From assembly GCF_900172225.1 (NCBI RefSeq), contig NZ_FWFO01000001.1, positions 620,001-684,000 on the forward strand: a stretch of 64,000 bases of DNA. Reading direction: 5' to 3'. This DNA is from Falsiruegeria litorea R37. Its GTDB lineage: Bacteria; Pseudomonadota; Alphaproteobacteria; Rhodobacterales; Rhodobacteraceae. The position numbers and the translations under genes were made by a program. The notes beneath the pieces are model-generated. The model was not told where the DNA came from. It worked only from the letters and a program-made list of their open reading frames with translations, and did no database searches. Positions 27,026 to 35,807 of this stretch are shown here, piece after piece (positions within the stretch are counted from its first letter, which is position 1; each line of letters begins with the position of its first letter).

Positions 27026-28242
27026 TGGATTTCGACGGGTTCTTTCGGGCTGAGCTGGACCAGTTGCGCGACGAAGGCAACTATCGCCAGTTTGCCGATC
27101 TCGAGCGGCAACGAGGCGCCTTTCCCCGTGCCAAAAGCCACGACCTGAACCGTGATGTGACGGTTTGGTGCTCGAACGATTACCTCGGCATGGGCCAGCA
27201 CCCCAAGGTTCTGGCCGCCATGCACGATGCCATTGATCGCAGCGGTGCCGGGGCCGGGGGGACGCGGAATATTTCCGGCACCACCCATGCCCATGTCGAG
27301 CTCGAGGCCGAGTTGGCCGACCTGCACGGGAAAGAGGCTGCGCTTCTTTTTACCTCGGGCTACGTATCGAATTGGGCCGCGCTGGGCACTTTGGCGGCGC
27401 GTATTCCTGGATGCGTCGTGCTGTCGGATGAAAAGAACCACGCCTCGATGATCGAAGGCATCCGCCATAGCCGCGCGCAAAAGGTGATCTGGAAACACAA
27501 TGATGTTGCTGACCTTGAGGCGAAACTGGCCGCCTTGCCTGCCAATTGCCCCAAGCTGATTGCCTTTGAAAGCGTCTATTCCATGGATGGCGATATCGCC
27601 CCCATCGCGCAGATATGTGATCTGGCGGATCGCTATGGTGCGATGACCTATCTCGATGAGGTGCACGCCGTTGGCCTGTATGGGCCACGCGGCGGTGGGA
27701 TTGCCGAGCGTGAGGGGCTGTCGCATCGTTTGACGGTGATCGAGGGCACCCTTGGCAAGGCCTTTGGCGTCGTGGGTGGCTATATCGCGGCCTCGACCGA
27801 GCTCTGCGATTTCGTTCGCTCCTTTGCGTCTGGCTTCATCTTCACCACTGCGTTGCCACCTGCGATTGCGGCGGGTGCCGCGGCCTCGGTTAGGCACCTC
27901 AAGCAAAGCTGTGTCGAGCGGCAGGCACATCAGTCCCGCGTGGCGCAGGTGCGGCAGCGGCTTGATGCCATCGGCTTGCCGCATCTGGAGAACCCCAGTC
28001 ACATCATTCCGGTGATGGTGGGCGATCCGATAAAGTGCAAATACATCTCGGATATTCTGCTGCGTGATTACGGGATCTACATCCAGCCGATCAACTATCC
28101 AACCGTGCCAAAGGGAACCGAACGCCTCAGGATCACGCCATCGCCGGTGCATTCGGACGCGGACATCGATGTGTTGATCGACGCGTTGGAGGCCCTTTGG
28201 GCGCAGTGCGAACTGGCCCGTCAGCCGCTGGCGGCACAGTAG
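27025..28242 (+). CDS. hemA: 5-aminolevulinate synthase
   Basis: This 405-residue PLP enzyme of the alpha-oxoamine synthase family has the Schiff-base lysine in [15 protein letters not shown], the glycine-rich [21 protein letters not shown] and the [10 protein letters not shown] motif, all typical of ALA synthase rather than KBL or BioF. It condenses glycine and succinyl-CoA in the first step of haem synthesis. Its ATG overlaps the upstream stop (TGATG), placing it at the end of the sox operon, where at least six haem sites per set of SoxX, A, D and E must be filled. A housekeeping copy probably exists elsewhere. Confidence 0.93.
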   Translation: MDFDGFFRAELDQLRDEGNYRQFADLERQRGAFPRAKSHDLNRDVTVWCSNDYLGMGQHPKVLAAMHDAIDRSGAGAGGTRNISGTTHAHVELEAELADLHGKEAALLFTSGYVSNWAALGTLAARIPGCVVLSDEKNHASMIEGIRHSRAQKVIWKHNDVADLEAKLAALPANCPKLIAFESVYSMDGDIAPIAQICDLADRYGAMTYLDEVHAVGLYGPRGGGIAEREGLSHRLTVIEGTLGKAFGVVGGYIAASTELCDFVRSFASGFIFTTALPPAIAAGAAASVRHLKQSCVERQAHQSRVAQVRQRLDAIGLPHLENPSHIIPVMVGDPIKCKYISDILLRDYGIYIQPINYPTVPKGTERLRITPSPVHSDADIDVLIDALEALWAQCELARQPLAAQ

Positions 28243-29304
28243 TCAGGCGCTTCGACGCCTGGCCGCAAGGTTCAGCGCGGTATGGGTGGTGACGGCGCCA
28301 ACCCACATGGAAAACACCGCGACCCATGCGGTGAGCGCGAAAATCGCGCCACCGGTCATGCCTGCACCCACGGCGCACCCTCCAGCCAACATGCTGCCAA
28401 ACCCCATCAGAACCCCACCGATCAGATACCGCTCCATCGGCAGGTCCGCCTCGAACCTCTGAATGCGGGCCTCGCCCTTGATGAGTGCGATGGTCATTGC
28501 GCCAAGAAAGACGCCGGGCACCAGACCCAGCCCAAAGGTCAAAGGGATCGAGCTTTCGTTGATTAGCGCCATGAGCGTGTCGGCGGAGGGGCCGGTGAAG
28601 GTCACCGATTGCACGGCCACGACCTCGAACGAGGCACTGGCGATCGCATAGGTCATTACCCATCCGCCGCATACGGCGAGACCGACAATGGTTGCGGCCC
28701 CCAGTTCCAAAGGTGTCAATCCGCGCTGGCGCCCAAACCAAAGGGCCGTCAGAAAGGCAAGCGTGGCAAGGGCCACCACGGCAAAGAACATTGGTTCGTG
28801 CGGGTCAAACAGCACCCGGTCAGGACCGCCAGGAATGGTCCAGAGTGTGCTCAGGTCCTCTCGCAAAGGGGACAGGATTCCTCGCAGCGATGCCTGTGCT
28901 GTCAGCGTCAGAACCAGGCCTGTCACAATGGCGCGCAGGTTGCCCGAGGCTGACAGAACCAGCAGGCGACTTGCGCAGCCTCGCGCCAGGATCATGCCCG
29001 TTCCGAACACCAACCCGCCCAGGATCGCACCTGACAGGCTGCCTGTGGCTGCGATCTGCCGGGCGTTGGAAACATCCAGGACACCCGCCAAGATCGCCAG
29101 TTGAACCGAGGCCAGAGCGGCAAAGAACGCGGTCAGCCAGATCGCCAGTTTGGGGCCCAAGACGCCGTCGGCGACCTCGGCGCAAGCGGCGCGCAGACAA
29201 AAGCGGGACTGGTACGCGGCGGCCCCAAAGATCAGACCGATGATCGCGCCTGCGGCCAGCAAAAGCCAGCCTTCTCCGTATTGGTCGATCAGGGTTTCCA
29301 GCAT
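28243..29304 (-). CDS. Second YeeE/YedE family permease
   Basis: This 353-residue polytopic membrane protein of the YeeE/YedE family has cysteines in FCLRAACAEV, RGCASRLLVLSASGN and GGCAVGAGMTGG. It is a paralogue of the SoxT-like protein at the left end of the locus. Its stop lies directly against the hemA stop with no spacer, so the two convergent transcripts overlap. It is the last gene of an operon with two MBL-fold proteins. The likely role is transport of thiosulfate or a related sulfur compound. Confidence 0.82.
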   Translation of the reverse strand: MLETLIDQYGEGWLLLAAGAIIGLIFGAAAYQSRFCLRAACAEVADGVLGPKLAIWLTAFFAALASVQLAILAGVLDVSNARQIAATGSLSGAILGGLVFGTGMILARGCASRLLVLSASGNLRAIVTGLVLTLTAQASLRGILSPLREDLSTLWTIPGGPDRVLFDPHEPMFFAVVALATLAFLTALWFGRQRGLTPLELGAATIVGLAVCGGWVMTYAIASASFEVVAVQSVTFTGPSADTLMALINESSIPLTFGLGLVPGVFLGAMTIALIKGEARIQRFEADLPMERYLIGGVLMGFGSMLAGGCAVGAGMTGGAIFALTAWVAVFSMWVGAVTTHTALNLAARRRSA

Positions 29305-29380
29305 GAATTCGCGACCTCTTCCCGTTCCGGCAGGGATGCCACAGCGCAGCCCAACGGGCTTTGATGTGGCTCAATTGGCG

Positions 29381-30328
29381 CTATTCAAACTCCATCTGCT
29401 CATAGACGCGGCCCGCATTCTTGGTCGCCAGTTCGTCGTAAGTATCGAGATGCTTGTAGGGGGTCTGATCGACGTAGTAAGCGTCGGCCAGTTCGCCGCC
29501 GTTGTCGATGTGCTCGCGGATCTGGGCGCGCAGATAGACCAGGTAGTCCTTGGTGTAGCGGCGCACCTGATCCATGTTTGTCGGATGGCCGTGACCGGGG
29601 ATGACATAGGTGGCGTTCAGGGGCTCAAACTCGGCGTCCCAGGTGTCCAGCCAGTCGGCCGTCATCGTGTCGCCAAAGATCGGCAGCATCCGCTCGTGAA
29701 ATGCCATGTCACCGGCAATCACCAGGCTTTGTTCAGGCAGCCAGACGGACACGTCACCGGGGCTGTGTGCCGGGCCAAGATAGCGCACCTCAAGTCGGTA
29801 ATCGCCCATCTCGATGATGTATTCATCGTCAAAGGTCTCGGTCGGTCCGGCCAGAAACGTCCCTTCGGCCTTGTCCTGGTTGTAGCGCTGCATGCCTTGC
29901 AGGATCTGCGCGCCATACTCCTCGAACTCGTGGGCGGCATCCGTGTGGGCCACGATCGGGACGCCCTGTTCCGACCAATACGAATTTCCGAGCATTGCAT
30001 GGCCTTGACCGTTTTCATTGACCACGATTTTCACTGGCTGATCGGTGATCATCTTGATCTCGTCATGCAGGGCCTTGGCCAACCCATGCGCAGCACCGCC
30101 ATTGATCACCACGACACCATCGCCCGTGACCACAAAGCTCAGGTTGTTGTTGTGGCCTGCATTTTCATAAGTCGGCGGGGCGGTGGCCCCGATGGCGGAC
30201 CAGACATTGGGGATCACTTCGACAGGCTTTGAATAGAGCATCGAGCCGGGGTATTGATCCGCGATATCCTCGTCCGCCCACGAGGGCATGGCGATACTGG
30301 CGGCCAGCAAAAAAGCAAGTGTTCTCAT
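29381..30328 (-). CDS. soxH: SoxH-like MBL-fold protein with an altered metal site
   Basis: This 315-residue exported MBL-fold protein has a signal peptide (residues 1-18, ending SWA). Length and order after a 303-residue MBL protein match SoxG-SoxH of Paracoccus. The usual HxHxDH metal motif is replaced: the aligned segment is VVNENGQGHAMLGN. The other ligand positions remain, as GPAHSPGDV, AGDMAF and IPGHGHPTN. It may bind one metal or be non-hydrolytic. Known SoxH has no assigned reaction. It starts three bases after the upstream MBL gene. Confidence 0.75.
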   Translation of the reverse strand: MRTLAFLLAASIAMPSWADEDIADQYPGSMLYSKPVEVIPNVWSAIGATAPPTYENAGHNNNLSFVVTGDGVVVINGGAAHGLAKALHDEIKMITDQPVKIVVNENGQGHAMLGNSYWSEQGVPIVAHTDAAHEFEEYGAQILQGMQRYNQDKAEGTFLAGPTETFDDEYIIEMGDYRLEVRYLGPAHSPGDVSVWLPEQSLVIAGDMAFHERMLPIFGDTMTADWLDTWDAEFEPLNATYVIPGHGHPTNMDQVRRYTKDYLVYLRAQIREHIDNGGELADAYYVDQTPYKHLDTYDELATKNAGRVYEQMEFE

Positions 30329-30331
30329 TTA

Positions 30332-31243
30332 TTAAATGTCCTGTATGAAACGGTATCCGTCCGAAGCTTTCTCGGCCCGCCCGATGCCCCCATTCGGTAG
30401 ATGAAACCCGATGAGCGAGAGTTCGTCGGCAAGCATCCGGTCGAACAGAGCTTGGCGGGTCTGTGCCGCGAGCGCTGCATCTTGGTCCGAGCCACTCGGC
30501 CAGTTGGGCCTGCGAAAGGCCACGTGGTGATTGCCGATCGCATCGCCTGCGATCAGAGCCGCTGTGCTACCATCACGCACCTCAAAGCTCATGTGGCCCG
30601 GAGTATGCCCGTAGGAGGCGACCGCCGCGATACCCGGCAAGATTTCCTGCCCGTCGTCAAAGCGTTCGATCTGTTCCTCGATGGCCTCGAGCCGTCGTTT
30701 GGCCCCCACTGCAAAGGCCGCGCGTGCCTCTCCGATGGTGTTTACGGTGTCGGGGTCCCACCAATAATCCCACTCATCCCGACCGATCATATAGGTTGCA
30801 TTGGCAAAGACTGGATCGTCGAAATCATCCAGCAGCCCCCAGATGTGATCCGGATGGGCGTGGGTGAACACCACATGGGTCACATCGTCCGGGGCAACCC
30901 CGATGGCGTCGAGGTTTTCGACGACGCTGCCAGCGGATGGCATGAAATCAGGGCCAGAGCCGACATCGAATAACACCGTATTGCCGCCCCCTTGATAGAG
31001 GGTCACGTTGCATTCCGGCTGCAACCGGTCGCGCGGAACATTGGCTTGGTGCAGCAGGGTGGCGAGTTCTTCTTGGGGCATATGCTGAAAGATGAAATCG
31101 CCCGGCAGCATCAACGAGCCGTCGCTGACCGTCGACACGCGGCTGTCTCCGATTGCAAGCTCTGCCCAGACACGCGGGGAAACCAGGCCCAAGGCGGCGG
31201 CACCTGCACCGGCGCGGAAGAGTTGTCGTCTTGTGAAACGCAT
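30332..31243 (-). CDS. Exported MBL-fold metallohydrolase, SoxG-like position
   Basis: This 303-residue protein has a Tat signal (FTRRQLFRAGAGAAALG) and a complete dizinc motif HAHPDH in VVFTHAHPDHIWG. Further ligands are in SYGHTPGHM and IAGDAIGNHH. Its size equals the 303 residues I recall for Paracoccus SoxG, which is also described as a metallohydrolase, but I cannot confirm orthology. It is the first gene of MBL-soxH-permease, with an exact SqrR-type box 16 bases before its ATG. Confidence 0.8.
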   Translation of the reverse strand: MRFTRRQLFRAGAGAAALGLVSPRVWAELAIGDSRVSTVSDGSLMLPGDFIFQHMPQEELATLLHQANVPRDRLQPECNVTLYQGGGNTVLFDVGSGPDFMPSAGSVVENLDAIGVAPDDVTHVVFTHAHPDHIWGLLDDFDDPVFANATYMIGRDEWDYWWDPDTVNTIGEARAAFAVGAKRRLEAIEEQIERFDDGQEILPGIAAVASYGHTPGHMSFEVRDGSTAALIAGDAIGNHHVAFRRPNWPSGSDQDAALAAQTRQALFDRMLADELSLIGFHLPNGGIGRAEKASDGYRFIQDI

Positions 31244-31258
31244 TTTCGATTCCCAATA

Positions 31259-31274
31259 ATTCTCACATTAGAAT
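31259..31274. promoter_or_regulatory. SqrR/SoxR-type operator upstream of the MBL operon
   Basis: ATTC-N8-GAAT is an exact match to the SqrR motif, 16 bases ahead of the MBL gene on the minus strand, in an AT-rich stretch. It ties this operon to the sox regulon. Confidence 0.75.
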
Positions 31275-31663
31275 ATGATTTATTGTTTGCGCGCAGCAAG
31301 ACATTTGTGAGGGTGATGGCATGGCAGACAGAAGGCTCGGTCACAGCGGGTTTCCTGCCGTTGGGCGTCAGCCAATGGTAAACGATTGCGGTAAATAGGG
31401 TTTAGGCGCGGTCTGGATTTTTTTGGGGGGGCTATACCACGTGCGACCAAATCTTGCGCCGGCAGCACGCACTGGCAATGCTGCTACGTCTCCTGTCACA
31501 AGCACTGCGTGGTGGGGTGTTTTGAGTGGTTGAGATGCGCTCATCCCTCACTGGACGACAGAATTCAACGACCGGGGTTGAGGTTTACCAATTGATTTGT
31601 CGTGATGATGAGCGCCCGGTAAAGCTTTCATGTCAGTTCAAAGAAATGAAGTGGGAGAAGGAA
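31275..31663. other. Intergenic region before the low-GC TRAP operon
   Basis: No convincing gene is present in these 389 bases. They contain a run of seven T followed by seven G at 31418-31431 and otherwise unremarkable AT-richer sequence. The promoter of the dctP gene should be here. The open frame that enters from 31526 has no family resemblance before the real start. Confidence 0.6.
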
Positions 31664-32653
31664 ATGAAACATCATTTCAAAGCTATGTTGGCGGCAGCTG
31701 TCATCGCAGTGTCGCCAATGTTGGCGCGGGCCGAGACAACAATCCGGGTCACATTGCAACTGCCGGAAACTCATTCCCTCGGACAAAATTGGAACGCATT
31801 CAAGGAGATCATCGAAGAGAAATCCAGCGGTGAGCTGACCGTGCAATTGTTCCCTTCCGCGCAGCTTTTCAAGGACAAAGAGGTCCCGGGAGCTGTTGGC
31901 TCGGGCGCTGTTGAGGCGGGATCAGCGTTCTTGGGCCGTTTCACCGGGGCCGTCCCTGCTGTGGATGTTGTGAACCTGCCGTTCTTTTTCCGGGATGAAG
32001 CACATTTGAGGGCCGCTGTCGCGACAGGTTCGCCAATGCGCAATGTCCTTGATGCCGCCGTTCTCAAAGAGACTGGGGCCAAAGTTCTTTGGTGGCAGGC
32101 CTTTGGACGAAATGTCTATCTGTCCAACGGCACAGCGATCCGTACGCCTGCAGACCTTAGCAATCAAAAGGTGCGAACTTATGGCAAGGTACTCGGCTGG
32201 ACTGTTGAGGCGCTTGGCGGTGCACCAACGCTTATGTCGGGGTCAAAGCAGTTTCTGGCATATCAACAGGGCGCTGTCGATGTGGGCATGACCGGTGCCT
32301 CTGCTGTGAAATCTCGCAAATTGCACGAAGTCATGGATCACATGACGCTGTCTTACGACAGCGCCATCGAATTTGTGGCTGTCATGAACAATGAATTCTT
32401 TGAAAGCCTGTCTTCTGACCATCAGCAGATCGTTCTGGATGCCGCAGCAACCGTTGAACAACAGTTGCGAGACGCAATCTATGCCGAAGAGGACTCGATT
32501 GTCGAAGAGATGCGCAGTCGGATGACAGTCATTGAGCTTACCGAAGAAGAGCGTCAGCAATGGGTAGATGCAACGTCGAGTGTTGCCCAACGCTTTGTGA
32601 ACGATGCCGGAGAAACGGCAGCTCAGGTCGTCTCTGCCGTTTCGGGCATGTAA
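31664..32653 (+). CDS. TRAP transporter substrate-binding protein (DctP family)
   Basis: This 329-residue periplasmic binding protein has a signal peptide (residues 1-24, ending ARA). DctP-type motifs include LPETHSLGQNWNAFKEIIEEKSSGEL and LPFFFRDEAHLRAA. The start at 31664 follows GGGAGAAGG. The carboxylate-binding arginine region appears as NQKVRTYGKVLG. The ligand is probably an organic acid, but its identity is unknown. GC is about 50%, clearly lower than the sox genes to the left. Confidence 0.9.
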   Translation: MKHHFKAMLAAAVIAVSPMLARAETTIRVTLQLPETHSLGQNWNAFKEIIEEKSSGELTVQLFPSAQLFKDKEVPGAVGSGAVEAGSAFLGRFTGAVPAVDVVNLPFFFRDEAHLRAAVATGSPMRNVLDAAVLKETGAKVLWWQAFGRNVYLSNGTAIRTPADLSNQKVRTYGKVLGWTVEALGGAPTLMSGSKQFLAYQQGAVDVGMTGASAVKSRKLHEVMDHMTLSYDSAIEFVAVMNNEFFESLSSDHQQIVLDAAATVEQQLRDAIYAEEDSIVEEMRSRMTVIELTEEERQQWVDATSSVAQRFVNDAGETAAQVVSAVSGM

Positions 32654-32678
32654 CGACGTGGAATGCAGCCAAGACAAA

Positions 32679-32703
32679 CCGGGCCTGACTTGGCCCGGCT
32701 TTG
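32679..32703 (+). terminator. Hairpin between dctP and dctQ
   Basis: CCGGGCC pairs with GGCCCGG around a TGACTT loop and is followed by CTTTG. Such a hairpin after dctP would lower the amount of permease relative to binding protein. Confidence 0.6.
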
Positions 32704-32730
32704 TATTTGCGTCAAGAGCGGAAAATCGTG

Positions 32731-33249
32731 ATGTTACAAACCATTGCCAAAGTCGTAGACGGGGTGTCCGAAACTTTCGGTATCATCGCCGGATGGATGT
32801 TTTTCGCAGTTGGGCTCTTTGTGGCCTACGAAGTCTTCATGCGATATGCGCTGACCAGCCCAACGGTATGGGTGGATGAAATCGCACGGATCTTTCAGGT
32901 TTGGGGGACATTTGCGGCAACGGCCTATGTCCTCAAACACCGCCAACACATCATTATCGATCTGTCATTTCGCAACCCGGACACGCTGGGTCGACGGCTT
33001 GTGGAAACGTTCTCGTTGTTGGTTGTTGTGTTTTTTGGGTGCGTTGCTGCGAAGTATGGTTGGGACATTTGGTTGAAATCCACGCTGGCGGGACACACGA
33101 CCGACAGCTATCTGGCTGTGCCAAAGATGTTCACGCAGTCAGCGATCTGGGTTGGGTTTGGCCTGTTGGCCCTGCAAGCACTTGTCGAAATCTACCAGGT
33201 TTGGGCAGGGCAAACCAACCCGCAACACTCAGATTCCGGGGAGCATTGA
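32731..33249 (+). CDS. TRAP transporter small permease (DctQ family)
   Basis: This 172-residue protein has four transmembrane helices and the DctQ hallmark VWVDEIARIFQVWGTFAATAYV. I chose the ATG at 32731 over the TTG at 32701, which lies in the hairpin trailer. It forms the membrane part with DctM. Codon use is like the flanking dctP and dctM. Confidence 0.88.
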   Translation: MLQTIAKVVDGVSETFGIIAGWMFFAVGLFVAYEVFMRYALTSPTVWVDEIARIFQVWGTFAATAYVLKHRQHIIIDLSFRNPDTLGRRLVETFSLLVVVFFGCVAAKYGWDIWLKSTLAGHTTDSYLAVPKMFTQSAIWVGFGLLALQALVEIYQVWAGQTNPQHSDSGEH

Positions 33250-33252
33250 TCC

Positions 33253-34524
33253 ATGGAGACGATCCTGATCATCAGTGCCCTCTTGGGTCTTTTGCTTTTG
33301 CGGGTTCCCGTTGCGTTCGCGATGGGGGCGCTTGGTGTTGTGCTGCTGTGGCTCAAGGGATTTTCACTCATTGCTGTTCCCCAACGGCTCTTTGGCTCCA
33401 TGGACAGTTTTGAACTCTTGGCCGTTCCCCTGTTCTTGCTGATGTCGAATGTCCTTTTGAAGGGCGGCGTTGGTCGAGACCTCTTTGCCAGTGTTCAGGC
33501 GTGGGTTGGACATTGGCCTGGCGGTCTGGGGGTTACTACCATCAAAAGCTGCACGTTGTTTTCCGCCATTTCCGGCTCGTCCGTGGCCACGGCTGCTACG
33601 ATCGGAACCGTTGCGATCCCGGAAATGGAGAAACGCGGTTACGACCGACCGTTCATCATGGGGCAACTCGCGGCTGGCGGAACACTCGGTATCCTTATCC
33701 CTCCTTCGATCCCACTGATCATTTACGGAGTTATCACCGAAACTTCGATCCCGACTCTGTTTCTGGCCGGTATCGGTCCAGGACTGTTCCTTGCTACGCT
33801 CTTTGTCATCTATGCCGTCCTTTATTCACGCGGGAAGGACAGTTTGAAAGTTGATCGCCTGCCGATGCGCGCGCGGTTGCGGTTGACACTTTATGCCTTG
33901 CCAACGGTTCTGCTGGCAGTAGCGATCATTGGATCGATCTATGCCGGGATTGCGACGCCTTCGGAAAGCGCGGGCGTTGGTTTTGTGATGGCCATGTTGA
34001 TGACCATAGTGATGGGTCGCATGACGTTCGCTAAGCTTCGAGAAGCGGTACATGATTCCCTTATTACGACGGCGATGATTTTTATCATTGTCGCAGGTGC
34101 AAAGGTGTTCTCATATGCGATCACGCTTTACCTTATCCCACAGTCTATCAGCAGTTTTCTTACCGAGAACATCACCAGCCCAACCATATTCATCTTTGCC
34201 GTTGGATTGGTGTTGCTGATTATTGGCTTCTTCCTCGAAGCGCTCTCGATGATGCTGATCATGGTACCTGTGTTGTATCCGGCCTTGGAGGTCATGGGCA
34301 TAGACCCGATTTGGTTCGGTATCTTCTTTGTGGTGCTGATAGAAACGGCGCTGATCACCCCTCCGGTCGGGCTGAACCTATTTGTGATTCAAGCGGTTGG
34401 AAAAGCAAAGCTGGAAGAGGTCGTTCAAGGAGCTATCCCGTTTGCCTTGATCATGCTTTCAACCGCCATTTTGCTGTGGTTCTGGCAAGATTTGGCTCTC
34501 TACGTTCCCTACAGATTGTTCTAA
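33253..34524 (+). CDS. TRAP transporter large permease (DctM family)
   Basis: This 423-residue protein has about twelve hydrophobic segments. DctM signatures are GSSVATAATIGTVAIPEMEKRGYD and GGTLGILIPPSIPLIIYG, with MVPVLYPALEVMGIDPIWFGI near the end. It is the ion-coupled translocating subunit. Some 60-base lines of this gene fall to 45-48% GC. It ends about 290 bases before tRNA-Trp. Confidence 0.93.
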   Translation: METILIISALLGLLLLRVPVAFAMGALGVVLLWLKGFSLIAVPQRLFGSMDSFELLAVPLFLLMSNVLLKGGVGRDLFASVQAWVGHWPGGLGVTTIKSCTLFSAISGSSVATAATIGTVAIPEMEKRGYDRPFIMGQLAAGGTLGILIPPSIPLIIYGVITETSIPTLFLAGIGPGLFLATLFVIYAVLYSRGKDSLKVDRLPMRARLRLTLYALPTVLLAVAIIGSIYAGIATPSESAGVGFVMAMLMTIVMGRMTFAKLREAVHDSLITTAMIFIIVAGAKVFSYAITLYLIPQSISSFLTENITSPTIFIFAVGLVLLIIGFFLEALSMMLIMVPVLYPALEVMGIDPIWFGIFFVVLIETALITPPVGLNLFVIQAVGKAKLEEVVQGAIPFALIMLSTAILLWFWQDLALYVPYRLF

Positions 34525-34812
34525 ACTGAACAAGGTTCTCGGGCATTTTCGTTATGTGATGGCCAGTCGAAAACGTGCGCTACAACAGAAGGTTTGGGTT
34601 CACCAAACAAGCCGATTTTATCAGCTTGGAACCTAAGTTTTGCGCAGTGATCTAGTACCCGGTTTCTGGGCACGACTGACGAGCTTGATGCAAAGAGTTC
34701 CGCGCATCCAATTTCCCAACGACTTTGAACAGATTTCAGTTCGCGTGCGGTTTCTATAGGCGTCGCCATTGGGGCGATGCGGGCAAGCTTGCGTACAATC
34801 AATTTTGGGAGA
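34525..34812. other. Intergenic region between dctM and tRNA-Trp
   Basis: These 288 bases of lower GC have no gene that I can support. A minus-strand frame of 93 codons starting at TTG has no family resemblance and looks like a chance frame. The tRNA 3' trailer is within it; no clear terminator was seen. Confidence 0.5.
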
Positions 34813-34888
34813 TGGCAGGGGCACCAGGGCTCGAACCCGGGACCTACGGTTTTGGAGACCGTCGCTCTACCAACTGAGCTATACCCCT
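34813..34888 (-). tRNA. tRNA-Trp (anticodon CCA)
   Basis: The minus strand folds as a full cloverleaf of 76 bases: acceptor AGGGGTA with TGCCCCT, D-arm GCTC/GAGC, anticodon stem ACGGT/ACCGT with loop CTCCAAA (anticodon CCA), and T-arm CCGGG TTCGAGC CCTGG. The 3' CCA is encoded. The neighbouring secE-nusG genes often seen after tRNA-Trp are absent; its 3' end faces the low-GC TRAP operon instead. Confidence 0.97.
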
Positions 34889-35033
34889 ATCGTGGCGATG
34901 GAGATATGCCAGCCGGGCGCGGGACTCAAGAGGCTTTTTTCATTTCCGCGCCGAAACTGCGTCCGCAACAGAAACGAGTTGCACCGATGGGTGGTTGCAG
35001 TATCACCATGGGAGCCTAACCGGAGAATTCAAA

Positions 35034-35741
35034 GTGAGCCTGCGCAAGAAAATCGCAGACAGTGAGGCCGTATTGAACTGGGTGGCGCGGCGCATCGCGG
35101 GCTATGCTCGTCGGGTGTATCGCAACACCAAATGGCAACGGGTCGGGTTCGAAGAGCTCGACCGGCTGGCCGATGCGGGCGAACCGGTTGTCGTGGTCCT
35201 ATGGCATCAACGCCTAGTGATGTCGCCGTTCCTTTATCCGCTGGACAAGGGACGCATTTGCACAATCACATCTGCGGCGCGAGCAGGCAGCATGGTGGGG
35301 CGTGTTCAACATCTGCTTGGGATGGATACGATTGCCATGTCCAGCCACAAACGCCACGTGGCCCTGTCGCGTGAGGTATTGGCGATGACCAAACAGGGCG
35401 TTTCGATCGGGATTGCAGCCGACGGCCCGCGTGGTCCGGAACGAGTACTGTCGACTGTGCCTTTGATCTGGGCCCGTACCACAGGAAAGCGGGTGTTTTG
35501 CATGACCTATTCGGTCAAGCATGGACGCGAGGCCAGCAGTTGGGACCGGATGCTTCTGCCACGTGTTTGGGGAAACGAAGGGGTGTTCCTTTGTAAAGAG
35601 TGGCCTCATCAAGTGCCACGAAAGGCAACGGAAGAACAAACTGAGGAACTGCGCCTGTCGTTGGAGGTCGCGATGAACGACCTGACGGCAGAAGCGGACC
35701 GAATGGTTGGCCGGGCGCCGTGGGAGCCACGGGCCAAGTAA
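35034..35741 (+). CDS. DUF374 lysophospholipid acyltransferase family protein
   Basis: This 235-residue protein of the DUF374 family has the acyltransferase histidine in VVVLWHQRLVMSPF and a SIGIAADGPRGPERVL block that is diagnostic. Relatives act on lipid A or other membrane lipids. I chose the GTG at 35034, which has GGAG ten bases ahead; a TTG at 34995 is less likely. It is a single gene with no operon partner. Confidence 0.85.
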   Translation: MSLRKKIADSEAVLNWVARRIAGYARRVYRNTKWQRVGFEELDRLADAGEPVVVVLWHQRLVMSPFLYPLDKGRICTITSAARAGSMVGRVQHLLGMDTIAMSSHKRHVALSREVLAMTKQGVSIGIAADGPRGPERVLSTVPLIWARTTGKRVFCMTYSVKHGREASSWDRMLLPRVWGNEGVFLCKEWPHQVPRKATEEQTEELRLSLEVAMNDLTAEADRMVGRAPWEPRAK

Positions 35742-35807
35742 GGGCTTGGGTTTTGCCTTACCCCCGTTTGCGTTACCTTGGACGGACAGCAGCAGGTGGA
35801 GGGGACG

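Noticed and set aside
34521-34802. 93-codon minus-strand frame beside tRNA-Trp
   Set aside because: It starts at TTG, has no ribosome binding site or family likeness, and overlaps the dctM stop; treated as chance.
31321-34820. Attachment-site direct repeat of the tRNA-Trp 3' end
   Set aside because: Only ATGGCAG plus a loose GGCTCG match was found near 31321; too short to support a att site.
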